A DNA stretch of 16,946 bases from an uncultured Mycoplasmatota bacterium. Lineage in GTDB: Bacteria > Bacillota_I > Bacilli_A > RF39 > UBA660. The stretch's first letter is position 1. Each line of letters opens with the position of its first letter. This document shows, one piece after another, positions 7,159 to 15,008 of the stretch. The stretch covers positions 1-16,946 of the forward strand of contig URWD01000027.1 in the NCBI GenBank assembly GCA_900551525.1. The letters are read 5' to 3'. A program made the position numbers and the translations under genes. The notes below the pieces were generated by a model. It was not told the DNA's origin and did not search any database. It worked only from the letters and a program-made list of their open reading frames with translations.

Positions 7159-8249
7159 TAATGAATATCTATTTCTAATGGCTCTTCTTTAGAACCAAGT
7201 TTATCTAAATCAACACTATTGATACTATCAAATCTTTTAGTTATCTTTTCACTAGTTGTATGAAGCTCATCAATACTTTGATTTACTGTTTTAACACTTC
7301 TAGCTAACTTATCCCAACGGTCTTTATATCTTCCAAATTCAACACTTAATTTATTTAATTCTTCATGAATTACTTTGGCATATTTATCTCTTTCCATATT
7401 CTTAAGTATCATACTTATTATTGAAAGTGTACTTATAAGTGTTGTTGGACCAGCAATCCATACTTTTTTACTATATGCATAATTAAGAAGTTCTGGATGA
7501 TAAGCATTTATTTCTGCAAATAAAGCTTCTGCTGGTAAAAACATAATAGCTTCATCAGTTGTTTCACCTGGTATTATATATTTTTCACTAATAGCATTAA
7601 TATGTTTTTTTACATCTTGAACAAACATCTTTTCATAGTATTCTCTTTCTTCTTTAGATTTTGTTCTATCGGTCATTCTTTGATAGTTTTCCAAAGGAAA
7701 CTTTGAGTCAATAGCAATTGTTCCAAGTGGTGATGGTGCATAAAGTATTGCATCTGCTATAACCCCAGTAGATAATTTAACTTGTGTTTTATATATACCA
7801 TTTTTATTACTTCCAAAAGCATTATTTAAAATATATTCTAAATTTACTTCTCCGAATGTACCACGAGTTTTCTTATCTGTTAAAACTCCTTGAAGTGATA
7901 CTATTTCACCATTTAAACTATCAATCTTCTTTTGAGCTTCATCAATTTTATTAAGTCTTTCTAAAACATTCATAAATGTTTTATTACTCTTTTCAAAATT
8001 TTGGTCAAGACGCTCATTAACTCTATCATTTATTAGTGTTAGTTTCTTTTCAATTCTTTCATTTAATAATTCAAAGTCTTGAGTTAATACTTTAGAAAAG
8101 CCGAATTTAAATTCACCAATTTCTTTATTAATGTTAGCTTCAAAATGACCAAGTCTTTCTGTCATTTCACTATTATTGTTTTTTCTTAAAATTAATACTA
8201 ATAAAAGCACTATAACTACTGCTAGTAGTCCAACAATTACATATTCCAT
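7158..8249 (-). CDS. rmuC: DNA recombination protein RmuC
   Basis: RmuC-family proteins limit inversions between short inverted repeats and are predicted membrane-anchored, nuclease-fold proteins; the exact reaction is unsettled. The 363 residues show an N-terminal membrane segment (about 3-22, VIVGLLAVVIVLLLVLIL), a long predicted coiled coil rich in Glu/Lys/Asn (about 25-125), then the RmuC domain beginning GTFGEVNLEYIL, with ADAILYAPSPLGTIAIDSKF, FLPAEALFAEINAYHPELL and VWIAGPTTLISTLSII, all hallmark segments. A strong AAGGAGG ribosome binding site sits four bases before the ATG. It is the last gene of a four-gene operon, nine bases after the unknown 187-residue gene. Confidence 0.93.
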   Translation of the reverse strand: MEYVIVGLLAVVIVLLLVLILRKNNNSEMTERLGHFEANINKEIGEFKFGFSKVLTQDFELLNERIEKKLTLINDRVNERLDQNFEKSNKTFMNVLERLNKIDEAQKKIDSLNGEIVSLQGVLTDKKTRGTFGEVNLEYILNNAFGSNKNGIYKTQVKLSTGVIADAILYAPSPLGTIAIDSKFPLENYQRMTDRTKSKEEREYYEKMFVQDVKKHINAISEKYIIPGETTDEAIMFLPAEALFAEINAYHPELLNYAYSKKVWIAGPTTLISTLSIISMILKNMERDKYAKVIHEELNKLSVEFGRYKDRWDKLARSVKTVNQSIDELHTTSEKITKRFDSINSVDLDKLGSKEEPLEIDIH

Positions 8250-8258
8250 ACTTCCTCC

Positions 8259-8822
8259 TTATTTTTTTATTCTTCTTAAATCCATTATTTCATCTATATA
8301 TATTTGTTCTAAATCTAAATTACATAATTCATGATAAAGTGTCATAAAATTTGCATTAAATGGATAATAAAAAGACCCACTATTTCTTATTCTTACAGAT
8401 ATACTATATTTATTTGCCATGTATTCTTCTTCCTTACCTCTATCAAAGGTAATAACAAATTTTTCATCTACTTTTTCTATTTTAAAAGATGGACCAATAT
8501 CAAATGGATAATCATCACTTCTCCAAGTTATTATATTATTTTGTACTAATAAATCATAATTAGTAAGTCTACGCAATTTTTCTTTATCACTTTCAAAAGG
8601 CAATTTACAATTAATTAAATCATTATAAAGCTTATTAAATATATCATAAACTCTTAAATTACTTTCATCAATTATAAATTTTTGACTTTTGTGAGCCCCT
8701 GCAAGCATAAAATATAAATCTAAATTTCCCGCAAATAAAATACTTAAACTAACTTCATCATTATAACTTAAAGTTATAGATGGATATTCTTCTTCACTTT
8801 TTGTAACCTTTAATCTCTCCAT
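8259..8822 (-). CDS. Hypothetical protein, 187 residues, family not recognised
   Basis: I do not recognise a family. The protein is soluble-looking, with no signal peptide, membrane segment or cysteine cluster. It is rich in aromatic and acidic residues and appears to alternate strands and helices: TLSYNDEVSLSILFAGNLDLYFML near the N-terminus, a central KLYNDLINCKLPF, then FKIEKVDEKFVITFDRGKEE and a C-terminal helical LYHELCNLDLEQIYIDEIMDLRRIKK. It lies six bases after the asnB stop and nine bases before rmuC, so it is certainly co-transcribed. A GGAGAG and an AAGGG precede the ATG, overlapping the end of asnB. Codon use looks like its neighbours. Function is unknown. Confidence 0.85.
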   Translation of the reverse strand: MERLKVTKSEEEYPSITLSYNDEVSLSILFAGNLDLYFMLAGAHKSQKFIIDESNLRVYDIFNKLYNDLINCKLPFESDKEKLRRLTNYDLLVQNNIITWRSDDYPFDIGPSFKIEKVDEKFVITFDRGKEEEYMANKYSISVRIRNSGSFYYPFNANFMTLYHELCNLDLEQIYIDEIMDLRRIKK

Positions 8823-8828
8823 AAACCC

Positions 8829-10646
8829 TTACTCTCCTTCAAAAAATACTTGATACCATTTTATAAATGTATATATTGTCCATATCTTACGGTAATTATC
8901 TTTTTTACCATTTACATGTTTTTCAAACATCTTATTAATTATTTTTGTATTAAAATATTTATTTGCAACATCACTATTTAAAGTCTTTTCAACTTCTTCT
9001 TTAAAGTCGCCTTCCTTAATCCATTCACGCACTGGCACAGGAAATCCTAACTTTTTCTTTTTATAAGCTTCTGTTGGTATAACTTCTTTAGCTGCTGCTC
9101 TTAAAGCTACTTTGGTATTTTCTTTTGTAACTTTATAATCAAATGGAAGATGTGATGCTACTTTAAACACTTCTTTATCAATAAATGGTACTCTTCCCTC
9201 AATAGATGATGCCATTGTCATTCTATCTGCTTTAAGAAGTATATCTTTCATAAGCCAGAAATTTATGTCTATAGCTTGCATTTTATCAATATTACTATAA
9301 TTTTTAAATTCATTATAAACATCTTTAGTTACATGAATGGCTTCTAATTCATAATTATTTTTAAGAACCTTTTTGGCCATTTTACTTGAGAAATTTCTAT
9401 TAACACCAATATAACTATTTTCTAACTTTTCTCCGCGTCTTACTAAGAAGTTAAAGCCTCTTCCTTCAGGAAAAATACTAGCAACTTTACCAATAGCATG
9501 TCTTATACAGAAAGGCAATTTATTATAAAATTTATAATCTACTTCTTCTCTATAATAATTATAACCTCCGAAGAATTCATCTGCACCCTCACCAGATAAA
9601 ACTACTTTTAAATCTTTGCTTGCAAGTTTGGCAACAAAATATAGTGATATAGCTGCTGGGTCACTTGTTGGTTCATCTAAGTGATACATTATTTTACTAA
9701 TATTTTCTAAATACTCTTCTTTAGTTATTATTTTACTTTCGTTTTTAATACCTAATTTTTCTGCTAAATCTTTAGCATACATTGTTTCATCATATTTTTT
9801 ATTTTCATAACCAACTGTATAAGTTTTATCAGGTTTAGCTAAAGAAACTATATATGATGAGTCTATACCACTTGATAAAAATGAGCCTACTTCAACATCC
9901 GCTATTAAGTGTTTTTCTACACTATCTTTCATAACATCACTAATATTTTTAACAGCATCTTCAAAACTCATATTCTCTTCTTTAAAATCTAATTTAAAAT
10001 ATTTATTTAATTTTATTTCACCATCTTTATATAAAAGACTGCATCCAGCATCTAAACGATGTACTCCTTTAAAGAAAGTTTCATTCGTAGGTACAAAACT
10101 AAATTCAAGATATGTTTCTAATATACTTTCATTAAATATTTTTTCAAAATCTGGAACATCTAAAAAGGCTTTGATTTCTGATGCAAACATAAATGTATCA
10201 TTCATTTTAGCAAAGTATAAAGGTTTTATACCGAAATTATCACGAGCTAAGAATACTTCATTTTTATTCTTATCATATATAGCAAAAGCAAACATACCAC
10301 GTAAATGTTTAGGTAAATCAGTATGCCACTCTTCATATCCATGCACTAAAACTTCGGTATCACTTTTAGTTTTAAAATCATGACCAAGTGCTATTAGTTC
10401 TTCTTTTAATTCTTGATAATTATAAATTTCACCATTAAAAACTGTTACAACAGAACCATCTTCGTTAAACATTGGTTGGTCTCCAGAAGATAAATCTATA
10501 ATTGATAAACGACGATGACCTAAAGCAACATCACCATCTATAAAATATCCATCTCCATCTGGACCACGATGTTTTATTCTATCACTCATTAATTTAATTG
10601 TATTTTCTTTTTCTTTTTTGGTAACTAAACCTACTATTCCACACAT
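8829..10646 (-). CDS. asnB: Glutamine-dependent asparagine synthetase-like amidotransferase
   Basis: The protein uses glutamine as ammonia source and ATP to amidate a carboxylate, classically aspartate to asparagine; some Bacillota AsnB proteins instead amidate meso-diaminopimelate in peptidoglycan precursors. The 605 residues hold a class II glutamine amidotransferase domain with nucleophile C2 (MCGIVGL) and RHGPD-like KHRGPDGDG, then a synthetase domain with the pyrophosphate loop FLSSGIDSSYI (about 256-266) and LSGEGADEFFGGY. The loop has SSG where many homologues have SGG. The ATG shares one base with the upstream sulfatase stop (TAATG) and uses an AGGTGAT ribosome binding site inside that gene, so translation is probably coupled. 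The upstream partner makes an envelope role plausible. Confidence 0.9.
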   Translation of the reverse strand: MCGIVGLVTKKEKENTIKLMSDRIKHRGPDGDGYFIDGDVALGHRRLSIIDLSSGDQPMFNEDGSVVTVFNGEIYNYQELKEELIALGHDFKTKSDTEVLVHGYEEWHTDLPKHLRGMFAFAIYDKNKNEVFLARDNFGIKPLYFAKMNDTFMFASEIKAFLDVPDFEKIFNESILETYLEFSFVPTNETFFKGVHRLDAGCSLLYKDGEIKLNKYFKLDFKEENMSFEDAVKNISDVMKDSVEKHLIADVEVGSFLSSGIDSSYIVSLAKPDKTYTVGYENKKYDETMYAKDLAEKLGIKNESKIITKEEYLENISKIMYHLDEPTSDPAAISLYFVAKLASKDLKVVLSGEGADEFFGGYNYYREEVDYKFYNKLPFCIRHAIGKVASIFPEGRGFNFLVRRGEKLENSYIGVNRNFSSKMAKKVLKNNYELEAIHVTKDVYNEFKNYSNIDKMQAIDINFWLMKDILLKADRMTMASSIEGRVPFIDKEVFKVASHLPFDYKVTKENTKVALRAAAKEVIPTEAYKKKKLGFPVPVREWIKEGDFKEEVEKTLNSDVANKYFNTKIINKMFEKHVNGKKDNYRKIWTIYTFIKWYQVFFEGE

Positions 10647-12607
10647 TATTTATCACCTAAAACTTTCTTATAATAATCATTTGTTAATATATTTTTACTC
10701 ATATTCATTCTGCCACCAACTAAACTATTCATATATGTTATATAGTTATTACTTACTGTTTCATTATTTTTAGAAACAAATTTACCTGACTGAGCAAAAT
10801 AAGTACCTTTATCACTAACCCAACTTCTATTTCCAAATATAGCAAGACCTGGTTCTGTACTCAATATATCTTTACCAATAATTAGTCTTGAATCATATTT
10901 TACCCCAAATAGATTATATATGGTTGGTAAAACATCTATTTGGCTTCCTACTTTATCTACATTTATAGTTTCCATTTCACTATTCCACAGTATAAAATTA
11001 CTCTTATTTACTTCAACTACACTATCCTTTTTATAACTTGCTATTTCATTTACTTCATCTATGCTTAAGTAATATGGATAATGATCACCTACTAAAGCAA
11101 TAACAGTATTATCTAATTTTCCTGCTTCTTTTAGCTTATTTATCAAAGTTTCTAAAGCTCTATCAAGTTCTATTTGAGCTGCCAAATAAGCAAGAGGCTT
11201 TTCACTATAATTTAGATTAGCTACATCACTTTGATGCTTTTTAGCCATTGCACTTTGTGTAAATGTATAACCACCATGACCACTGACAGTTGCATAATAT
11301 GTAAAGAATGGTTTATCACTATTTATATAATCATCAAATGTAGCATTAATCATTTCCACATCAGATTCAGGCCATTGTTTACAATTTATGCTTTTTTCAA
11401 GGCCATTAAAGCATCCTTTGAAATTATCAAAACCTAATGCTTTTAAATATTTATATCTATCTTGAAAATATATGCTATGGTCATGATAAGCAAAAGTATT
11501 ATAACCTAGTTCTTTAAAGCTTGTTGCTACTCCGAATGGATAATAATTATTTCCACTTTTCCATGGACTTACAAATCCTGAAGCAGCTACCAAACCAGTA
11601 AGTTCTTGAAATTCTCCTCCAATTGTACTTGATATCGTCGGAGTATAAAAATTATTAAATTTAAATCCACTATTAACTAGCTTATATAATGTCGGGGTTG
11701 TATCTTCTCTTACAGCTATTTCATTAAAGCTTTCTGCCATAAACAAAATTAAATTCTTTCCTTCAAAATATTTTGTATATTTATTTTGTTTAGTACCACT
11801 TTCATTTTTGAAATATTCATGCATACTTTTAATAGTTTTGTTACTTTCATTACTTATTAAAGCAATAAAGTCAATATCTAAATTATTGTATTCATAAATA
11901 ATTTCTTCTGGATTATCAACATTATCAATATCACTATCATTATCTTTAATAATAATATCTATTTTTTCATCAAAACCAAATATTAATCTATACGTATCTA
12001 TAACAAATGTATCTAATACTCCGAATGTTCTAATATTTAAATCAACATTATTTACATCATAATATAGCTTATATGGCGAATTAATTTTATCTTTATCAAC
12101 TTGTAAAAATAAATAAAATGAACCAATACTAACTAAACATAAACCACTTTTAATAAATATAGATTTTTTATTTTCTCTTTCAATTACTATAATGTTATTA
12201 AAAATAGTAAACAATATAAATGGCATAAATAAGAGAATAACTCCAATGATATTTCTAATAACTAAATCTACTCCATCACCTGCAAAAGATGCCACTTGTC
12301 CTGATGCCCCAAGTAAACCAAAATCAAAATAAAAACTAAACATCTTAAATACACATAACTGAATACTATAAAGTAAGCTTAGTAAAAATAGATTTATAAG
12401 AAATATTATTTTATTAGTTTTTCTATTAAAAATTCTGCCAACACCATCAAAAAATAAACTAATAATTAAATTGAATATTAAAACATAAATAATATTTTTA
12501 CTAAATATCACATTCCCAGTTAGTAATCTAAATGTTACTTCCATATATAATAATATTATAAAGGTTACTACCCCTAAATAAAACTTTCTTAACCTAAATT
12601 TTTTCAT
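10646..12607 (-). CDS. LTA synthase-like membrane sulfatase (phosphoglycerol transferase family)
   Basis: This belongs to the LtaS-type sulfatase superfamily, whose members transfer glycerol phosphate from phosphatidylglycerol to lipoteichoic acid or related glycolipids outside the membrane. The 653 residues show about five N-terminal membrane segments (roughly 9-29, 33-53, 66-90, 114-140 and 150-170), a linker and an extracellular sulfatase domain from about 284. Probable metal ligands and nucleophile are E292 in MAESFNE, T328 in SSTIGGEF (matching the LtaS catalytic threonine) and D508-H509 in VGDHYPYY; a histidine-containing VSGHGGYTF is also present. It is first in the operon, with an extended -10 promoter and a GAGG ribosome binding site. 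The polymer it makes cannot be told from sequence. Confidence 0.88.
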   Translation of the reverse strand: MKKFRLRKFYLGVVTFIILLYMEVTFRLLTGNVIFSKNIIYVLIFNLIISLFFDGVGRIFNRKTNKIIFLINLFLLSLLYSIQLCVFKMFSFYFDFGLLGASGQVASFAGDGVDLVIRNIIGVILLFMPFILFTIFNNIIVIERENKKSIFIKSGLCLVSIGSFYLFLQVDKDKINSPYKLYYDVNNVDLNIRTFGVLDTFVIDTYRLIFGFDEKIDIIIKDNDSDIDNVDNPEEIIYEYNNLDIDFIALISNESNKTIKSMHEYFKNESGTKQNKYTKYFEGKNLILFMAESFNEIAVREDTTPTLYKLVNSGFKFNNFYTPTISSTIGGEFQELTGLVAASGFVSPWKSGNNYYPFGVATSFKELGYNTFAYHDHSIYFQDRYKYLKALGFDNFKGCFNGLEKSINCKQWPESDVEMINATFDDYINSDKPFFTYYATVSGHGGYTFTQSAMAKKHQSDVANLNYSEKPLAYLAAQIELDRALETLINKLKEAGKLDNTVIALVGDHYPYYLSIDEVNEIASYKKDSVVEVNKSNFILWNSEMETINVDKVGSQIDVLPTIYNLFGVKYDSRLIIGKDILSTEPGLAIFGNRSWVSDKGTYFAQSGKFVSKNNETVSNNYITYMNSLVGGRMNMSKNILTNDYYKKVLGDK

Positions 12608-12627
12608 AGACTACCTCTATATCAATT

Positions 12628-12636
12628 ATTATACCA
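12628..12636 (-). promoter_or_regulatory. Extended -10 promoter of the sulfatase/asnB/rmuC operon
   Basis: On the minus strand the sequence TGGTATAAT gives a perfect -10 box (12628-12633) with the extended TGn motif (12634-12636). No good -35 box lies 17 bp upstream, as is common for extended -10 promoters. The start would fall about 15 bases before the sulfatase ATG. Confidence 0.6.
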
Positions 12637-12672
12637 CTAATTATTACTTTTATATATCAGATTGTACATAAG

Positions 12673-12701
12673 TTGACACTTTCAGAGTAAATAATTAATA
12701 A
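12673..12701 (+). promoter_or_regulatory. Possible plus-strand promoter in the repeat-bearing gap
   Basis: TTGACA (12673-12678) is followed after 17 bp by TAATAA (12696-12701). The -10 is weak and no plus-strand gene follows, so this may be a chance match or a leftover from a mobile element. Confidence 0.25.
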
Positions 12702-12716
12702 ACGAAAAATACTCAT

Positions 12717-12741
12717 CAAAAAACTAGATATAAAATCTAGT
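12717..12741 (-). terminator. Likely terminator downstream of the CPBP operon
   Basis: A perfect 7-bp stem (ACTAGAT 12723-12729, ATCTAGT 12735-12741) with a five-base loop is followed on the minus strand by a run of Ts (complement of 12718-12722). It lies about 200 bp beyond the CPBP protease stop and is the first convincing minus-strand terminator after that operon. On the plus strand a T-run (12746-12751) follows after four bases, so it may act weakly that way too. Confidence 0.6.
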
Positions 12742-12743
12742 CA

Positions 12744-12814
12744 ACTTTTTTAATTCCCACTATGGCTTGGGTACTCCCACTTTTTTTAATTCCCACTATG
12801 GCTCGGGTACTCCC
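12744..12814. repeat. Two tandem 36-bp direct repeats, possible relic of a mobile-element end
   Basis: Copy 1 (12744-12778) and copy 2 (12779-12814) share AATTCCCACTATGGCT, one T/C difference, then GGGTACTCCC; copy 2 has one extra T in its T-run. A third, partial unit (ACTTTTAAT, 12815-12823) follows. CCCACT occurs four times in this stretch. Higher GC than the surroundings and repeated blocks recall the multiple repeats at ends of IS21-family elements, but no transposase fragment is visible, so that assignment is tentative. Confidence 0.7.
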
Positions 12815-12946
12815 ACTTTTAATGTCACTTTTGAGCTGGATGTGAGAACCACTATAATGGACAACAATGTTTCCATATATTTAATGAGAAATATCTCATA
12901 ATACATAACTAATATATCACATCACTTGCGTGTTTGTAAAGCTTTT
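12815..12946. other. Non-coding stretch with a small hairpin and a possible promoter
   Basis: This part of the 339-bp gap between the sulfatase and CPBP genes holds no ORF with a ribosome binding site. A plus-strand TTGAGC (12831-12836), 16 bp and a perfect TATAAT (12853-12858) could form a promoter facing into the 3' end of the CPBP gene. A 6-bp stem (ATGAGA 12884-12889, TCTCAT 12894-12899) has no T-run after it. Confidence 0.4.
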
Positions 12947-14269
12947 TTATTTACTTTCCACTTTCTTTAAAGTATCTCCATCTAACACAAATAAATCATT
13001 TATATAACTTTTTACTAATGGATATTTCATATTATCATCTTTACTATAAAGGTATCCAACACTTGATATCATTGGTAATTCTAATGTTTTAAATTCTTCA
13101 TTTATATTATTTAAGTCTTTATAATATAAAACATCATTTGCACTCTCATTTGTAATTATAATTAAATATTTATCAATAACAACTACTCTATCTACATTAT
13201 CTATGTCAAATGTTATATTTGTTACTCCGATATTATCTTCAAGTACTGCCTTATTATCTTTTTTATAAATATGATAAATTGTACCATCTTCTAGAGTATA
13301 ATTAAAATCATCATAACTATAATAATGAGTTTCAACTTGAGAAAATTCTTTTACATCATAACTTGTACATACATAATAATCTTCTGTACTTGCTCCAAAT
13401 AAACCAAATAAAATATTTGATATAAAGAAAAGAGCTATAAGAATAAATATACCATTATTATATATCTTTGTTTTCTTTTCTTCAAAAATAGATGCTGAGT
13501 AAAGCAAATAAATTAAGCTTAGTATTATTGATGCAACCATACTTGCTGCTGTTATGCTAATTGGGACATTACTTACATAACCACAATCTGTTACTAGATT
13601 AACTTCACTAAGAAGTACTGAAAAGTCATAGAAACTGTGAAGAAAAATCATTGCCCATATATTACGAGTTTTATAATACACTGTACCAAATAGAATACCT
13701 ATCGCTGTTGTTTGCACAAATTGCATCATTGTTGTAAGTAAATCTTGACCTGCAAATAAATTAGTTAAATGTACAGCACCAAATACTACTCCACTAATAA
13801 TAATTGATATAAGTATTTCTTTTTTATTACTGCTATATTTTTCTAAAAGCTCATTTTCAATTATGCCTCTAAAGAATATTTCTTCAAATAAACCAATTAA
13901 AACAACATATATAATTAAACTTATTAAATTGTTAACATTTACATCTGTACCAATTAATTCAGTGGCGTTTGCAAGTGCTATAATAACTGATAAAACTAAA
14001 ATTGGTAAACATAGCTTAACAGATTCTCCAAAATTAATTTTCTTTTCTTTAAATATATACCATTTTTTTCTAATTATTAGTAAAACTATAGCAAAAACAA
14101 ATACTACAAATTCACTAACAGCATATATAATATACTTACCATTTAGTAAACTAGAATATAGTTTTGACGCTATTAAGCCCCCGAAAACTTTTGTAAATGC
14201 TTCAAAAACTAAAAATATTAATGCTACTTTAGCTATAAGAAACCAAATATTATTCTTCTTTTCTTCCAT
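12947..14269 (-). CDS. CPBP-family intramembrane metalloprotease with extra C-terminal domain
   Basis: CPBP (CAAX protease/bacteriocin-processing, Rce1-like) proteins are glutamate-type membrane proteases; bacterial members act in peptide processing or self-immunity. The 440 residues include about eight or nine hydrophobic segments up to residue 292. The three family motifs are present: E129-E130-x3-R134 in FEEIFFRG, H167 in FGAVHL, and H211/D215 in FLHSFYDF. The typical family domain ends near 260. A polar, tyrosine- and aspartate-rich segment (about 293-440) follows and resembles no domain I know; it may lie outside the cell. The start is one base after the yebC stop with a weak AGG ribosome binding site, so translation is probably coupled. 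Substrate unknown. Confidence 0.87.
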   Translation of the reverse strand: MEEKKNNIWFLIAKVALIFLVFEAFTKVFGGLIASKLYSSLLNGKYIIYAVSEFVVFVFAIVLLIIRKKWYIFKEKKINFGESVKLCLPILVLSVIIALANATELIGTDVNVNNLISLIIYVVLIGLFEEIFFRGIIENELLEKYSSNKKEILISIIISGVVFGAVHLTNLFAGQDLLTTMMQFVQTTAIGILFGTVYYKTRNIWAMIFLHSFYDFSVLLSEVNLVTDCGYVSNVPISITAASMVASIILSLIYLLYSASIFEEKKTKIYNNGIFILIALFFISNILFGLFGASTEDYYVCTSYDVKEFSQVETHYYSYDDFNYTLEDGTIYHIYKKDNKAVLEDNIGVTNITFDIDNVDRVVVIDKYLIIITNESANDVLYYKDLNNINEEFKTLELPMISSVGYLYSKDDNMKYPLVKSYINDLFVLDGDTLKKVESK

Positions 14270-14270
14270 A

Positions 14271-14993
14271 TTAACCTATATTAGATACATTTGTATATAT
14301 TTGTGAAACATCTTCAATATCCTCTAGAATATTATAAAGTCTATCAAATATTTCTTTATCTTCACCTTCTAAAGTAATTTTATCTTTAGCATACATACCA
14401 ACTTCATCTATTTCATAATCAACATTGGGAATTATTTTTTCTATTTCATCTTTAGCACTATTCATATCACTTGGATTTAAACTAACAGTTACATAGCCAT
14501 CTTCTTTTTCAATATCAACTATTTCAATACCTGCGTTAAGTAGCACTTCAAGTATCTCATCATCATTTTCATATTTAAATGAAATAATACCTAAATGGTC
14601 ATAGTTATATGATACTGAATTAGTAACTCCTAAAGATTTGTTAACTTTATTAAAGGCTGCTCTAACCATACCAACTGTTCTATTAACATTATCTGTTAAA
14701 CATTTAATAATTAAAGTACTTGCACCAGGTCCAAAACCTTCATAAACTACTTCATGATATTCATCTTGTCCAACACCTTTAGCTTTATCAATTGCTCTTG
14801 TAATAATATCTGATGGCACTTGATTTTTCTTAGCTTTATCAATTAATCTTTTTAAAGTTACATTTGCTTCTGGATTTGGACTTCCTTTCTTTGCAGCTAA
14901 ATATATTTCTTTAGCAAATGTTGTATATACTTTTCCCTTTGCTGCTCCTGTTTTTTGTATACTTGCTTTTCTTACTTCATAAGCTCTTCCCAT
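14271..14993 (-). CDS. YebC/PmpR-family protein, YeeN-like
   Basis: YebC-family proteins are cytoplasmic; they were described as DNA-binding regulators and some members are now linked to relief of ribosome stalling at proline stretches, with YeeN-type proteins forming a distinct subgroup. The 240 residues match the family. The N-terminus MGRAYEVRKASIQKTGAAKG, then FAKEIYLAAKKGSPNPEANVTLKRLI without its normal break, KKNQVPSDIITRAIDKAKG and VVYEGFGPGASTLIIKCLTDN are typical, and the MGRAYEVRKAS start is nearer to YeeN than to the MAGHSKW start of YebC. A strong AGGGAGGAA ribosome binding site precedes the ATG. It lies 15 bases after the patatin gene and one base before the CPBP gene. Confidence 0.93.
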   Translation of the reverse strand: MGRAYEVRKASIQKTGAAKGKVYTTFAKEIYLAAKKGSPNPEANVTLKRLIDKAKKNQVPSDIITRAIDKAKGVGQDEYHEVVYEGFGPGASTLIIKCLTDNVNRTVGMVRAAFNKVNKSLGVTNSVSYNYDHLGIISFKYENDDEILEVLLNAGIEIVDIEKEDGYVTVSLNPSDMNSAKDEIEKIIPNVDYEIDEVGMYAKDKITLEGEDKEIFDRLYNILEDIEDVSQIYTNVSNIG

Positions 14994-15008
14994 AAATAAA
15001 TTCCTCCC

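Noticed and set aside
8331..8549. Plus-strand ORF of 72 codons inside the 187-residue gene
   Set aside because: It is antisense to a better-supported operon gene, with no ribosome binding site or promoter.
10171..10383. Plus-strand ORF of 70 codons inside asnB
   Set aside because: It is antisense to the glutaminase domain of asnB, whose motifs are clear.
11231..11437. Plus-strand ORF of 68 codons inside the sulfatase gene
   Set aside because: It is antisense to the sulfatase catalytic domain and has no start signals.
12744..12814. CRISPR array
   Set aside because: There are only two units in direct tandem with no unique spacers between them and no cas genes nearby.
12884..12899. Terminator for the CPBP operon at the 6-bp ATGAGA/TCTCAT hairpin
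   Set aside because: The minus strand has no T-run after this weak A/T-rich stem; the hairpin at 12723-12741 is a better candidate.
13863..14306. Plus-strand ORF of 147 codons opposite the CPBP gene start
   Set aside because: The opposite strand encodes the EExxxR motif and membrane segments of the protease; the plus-strand protein is an antisense shadow without a ribosome binding site.
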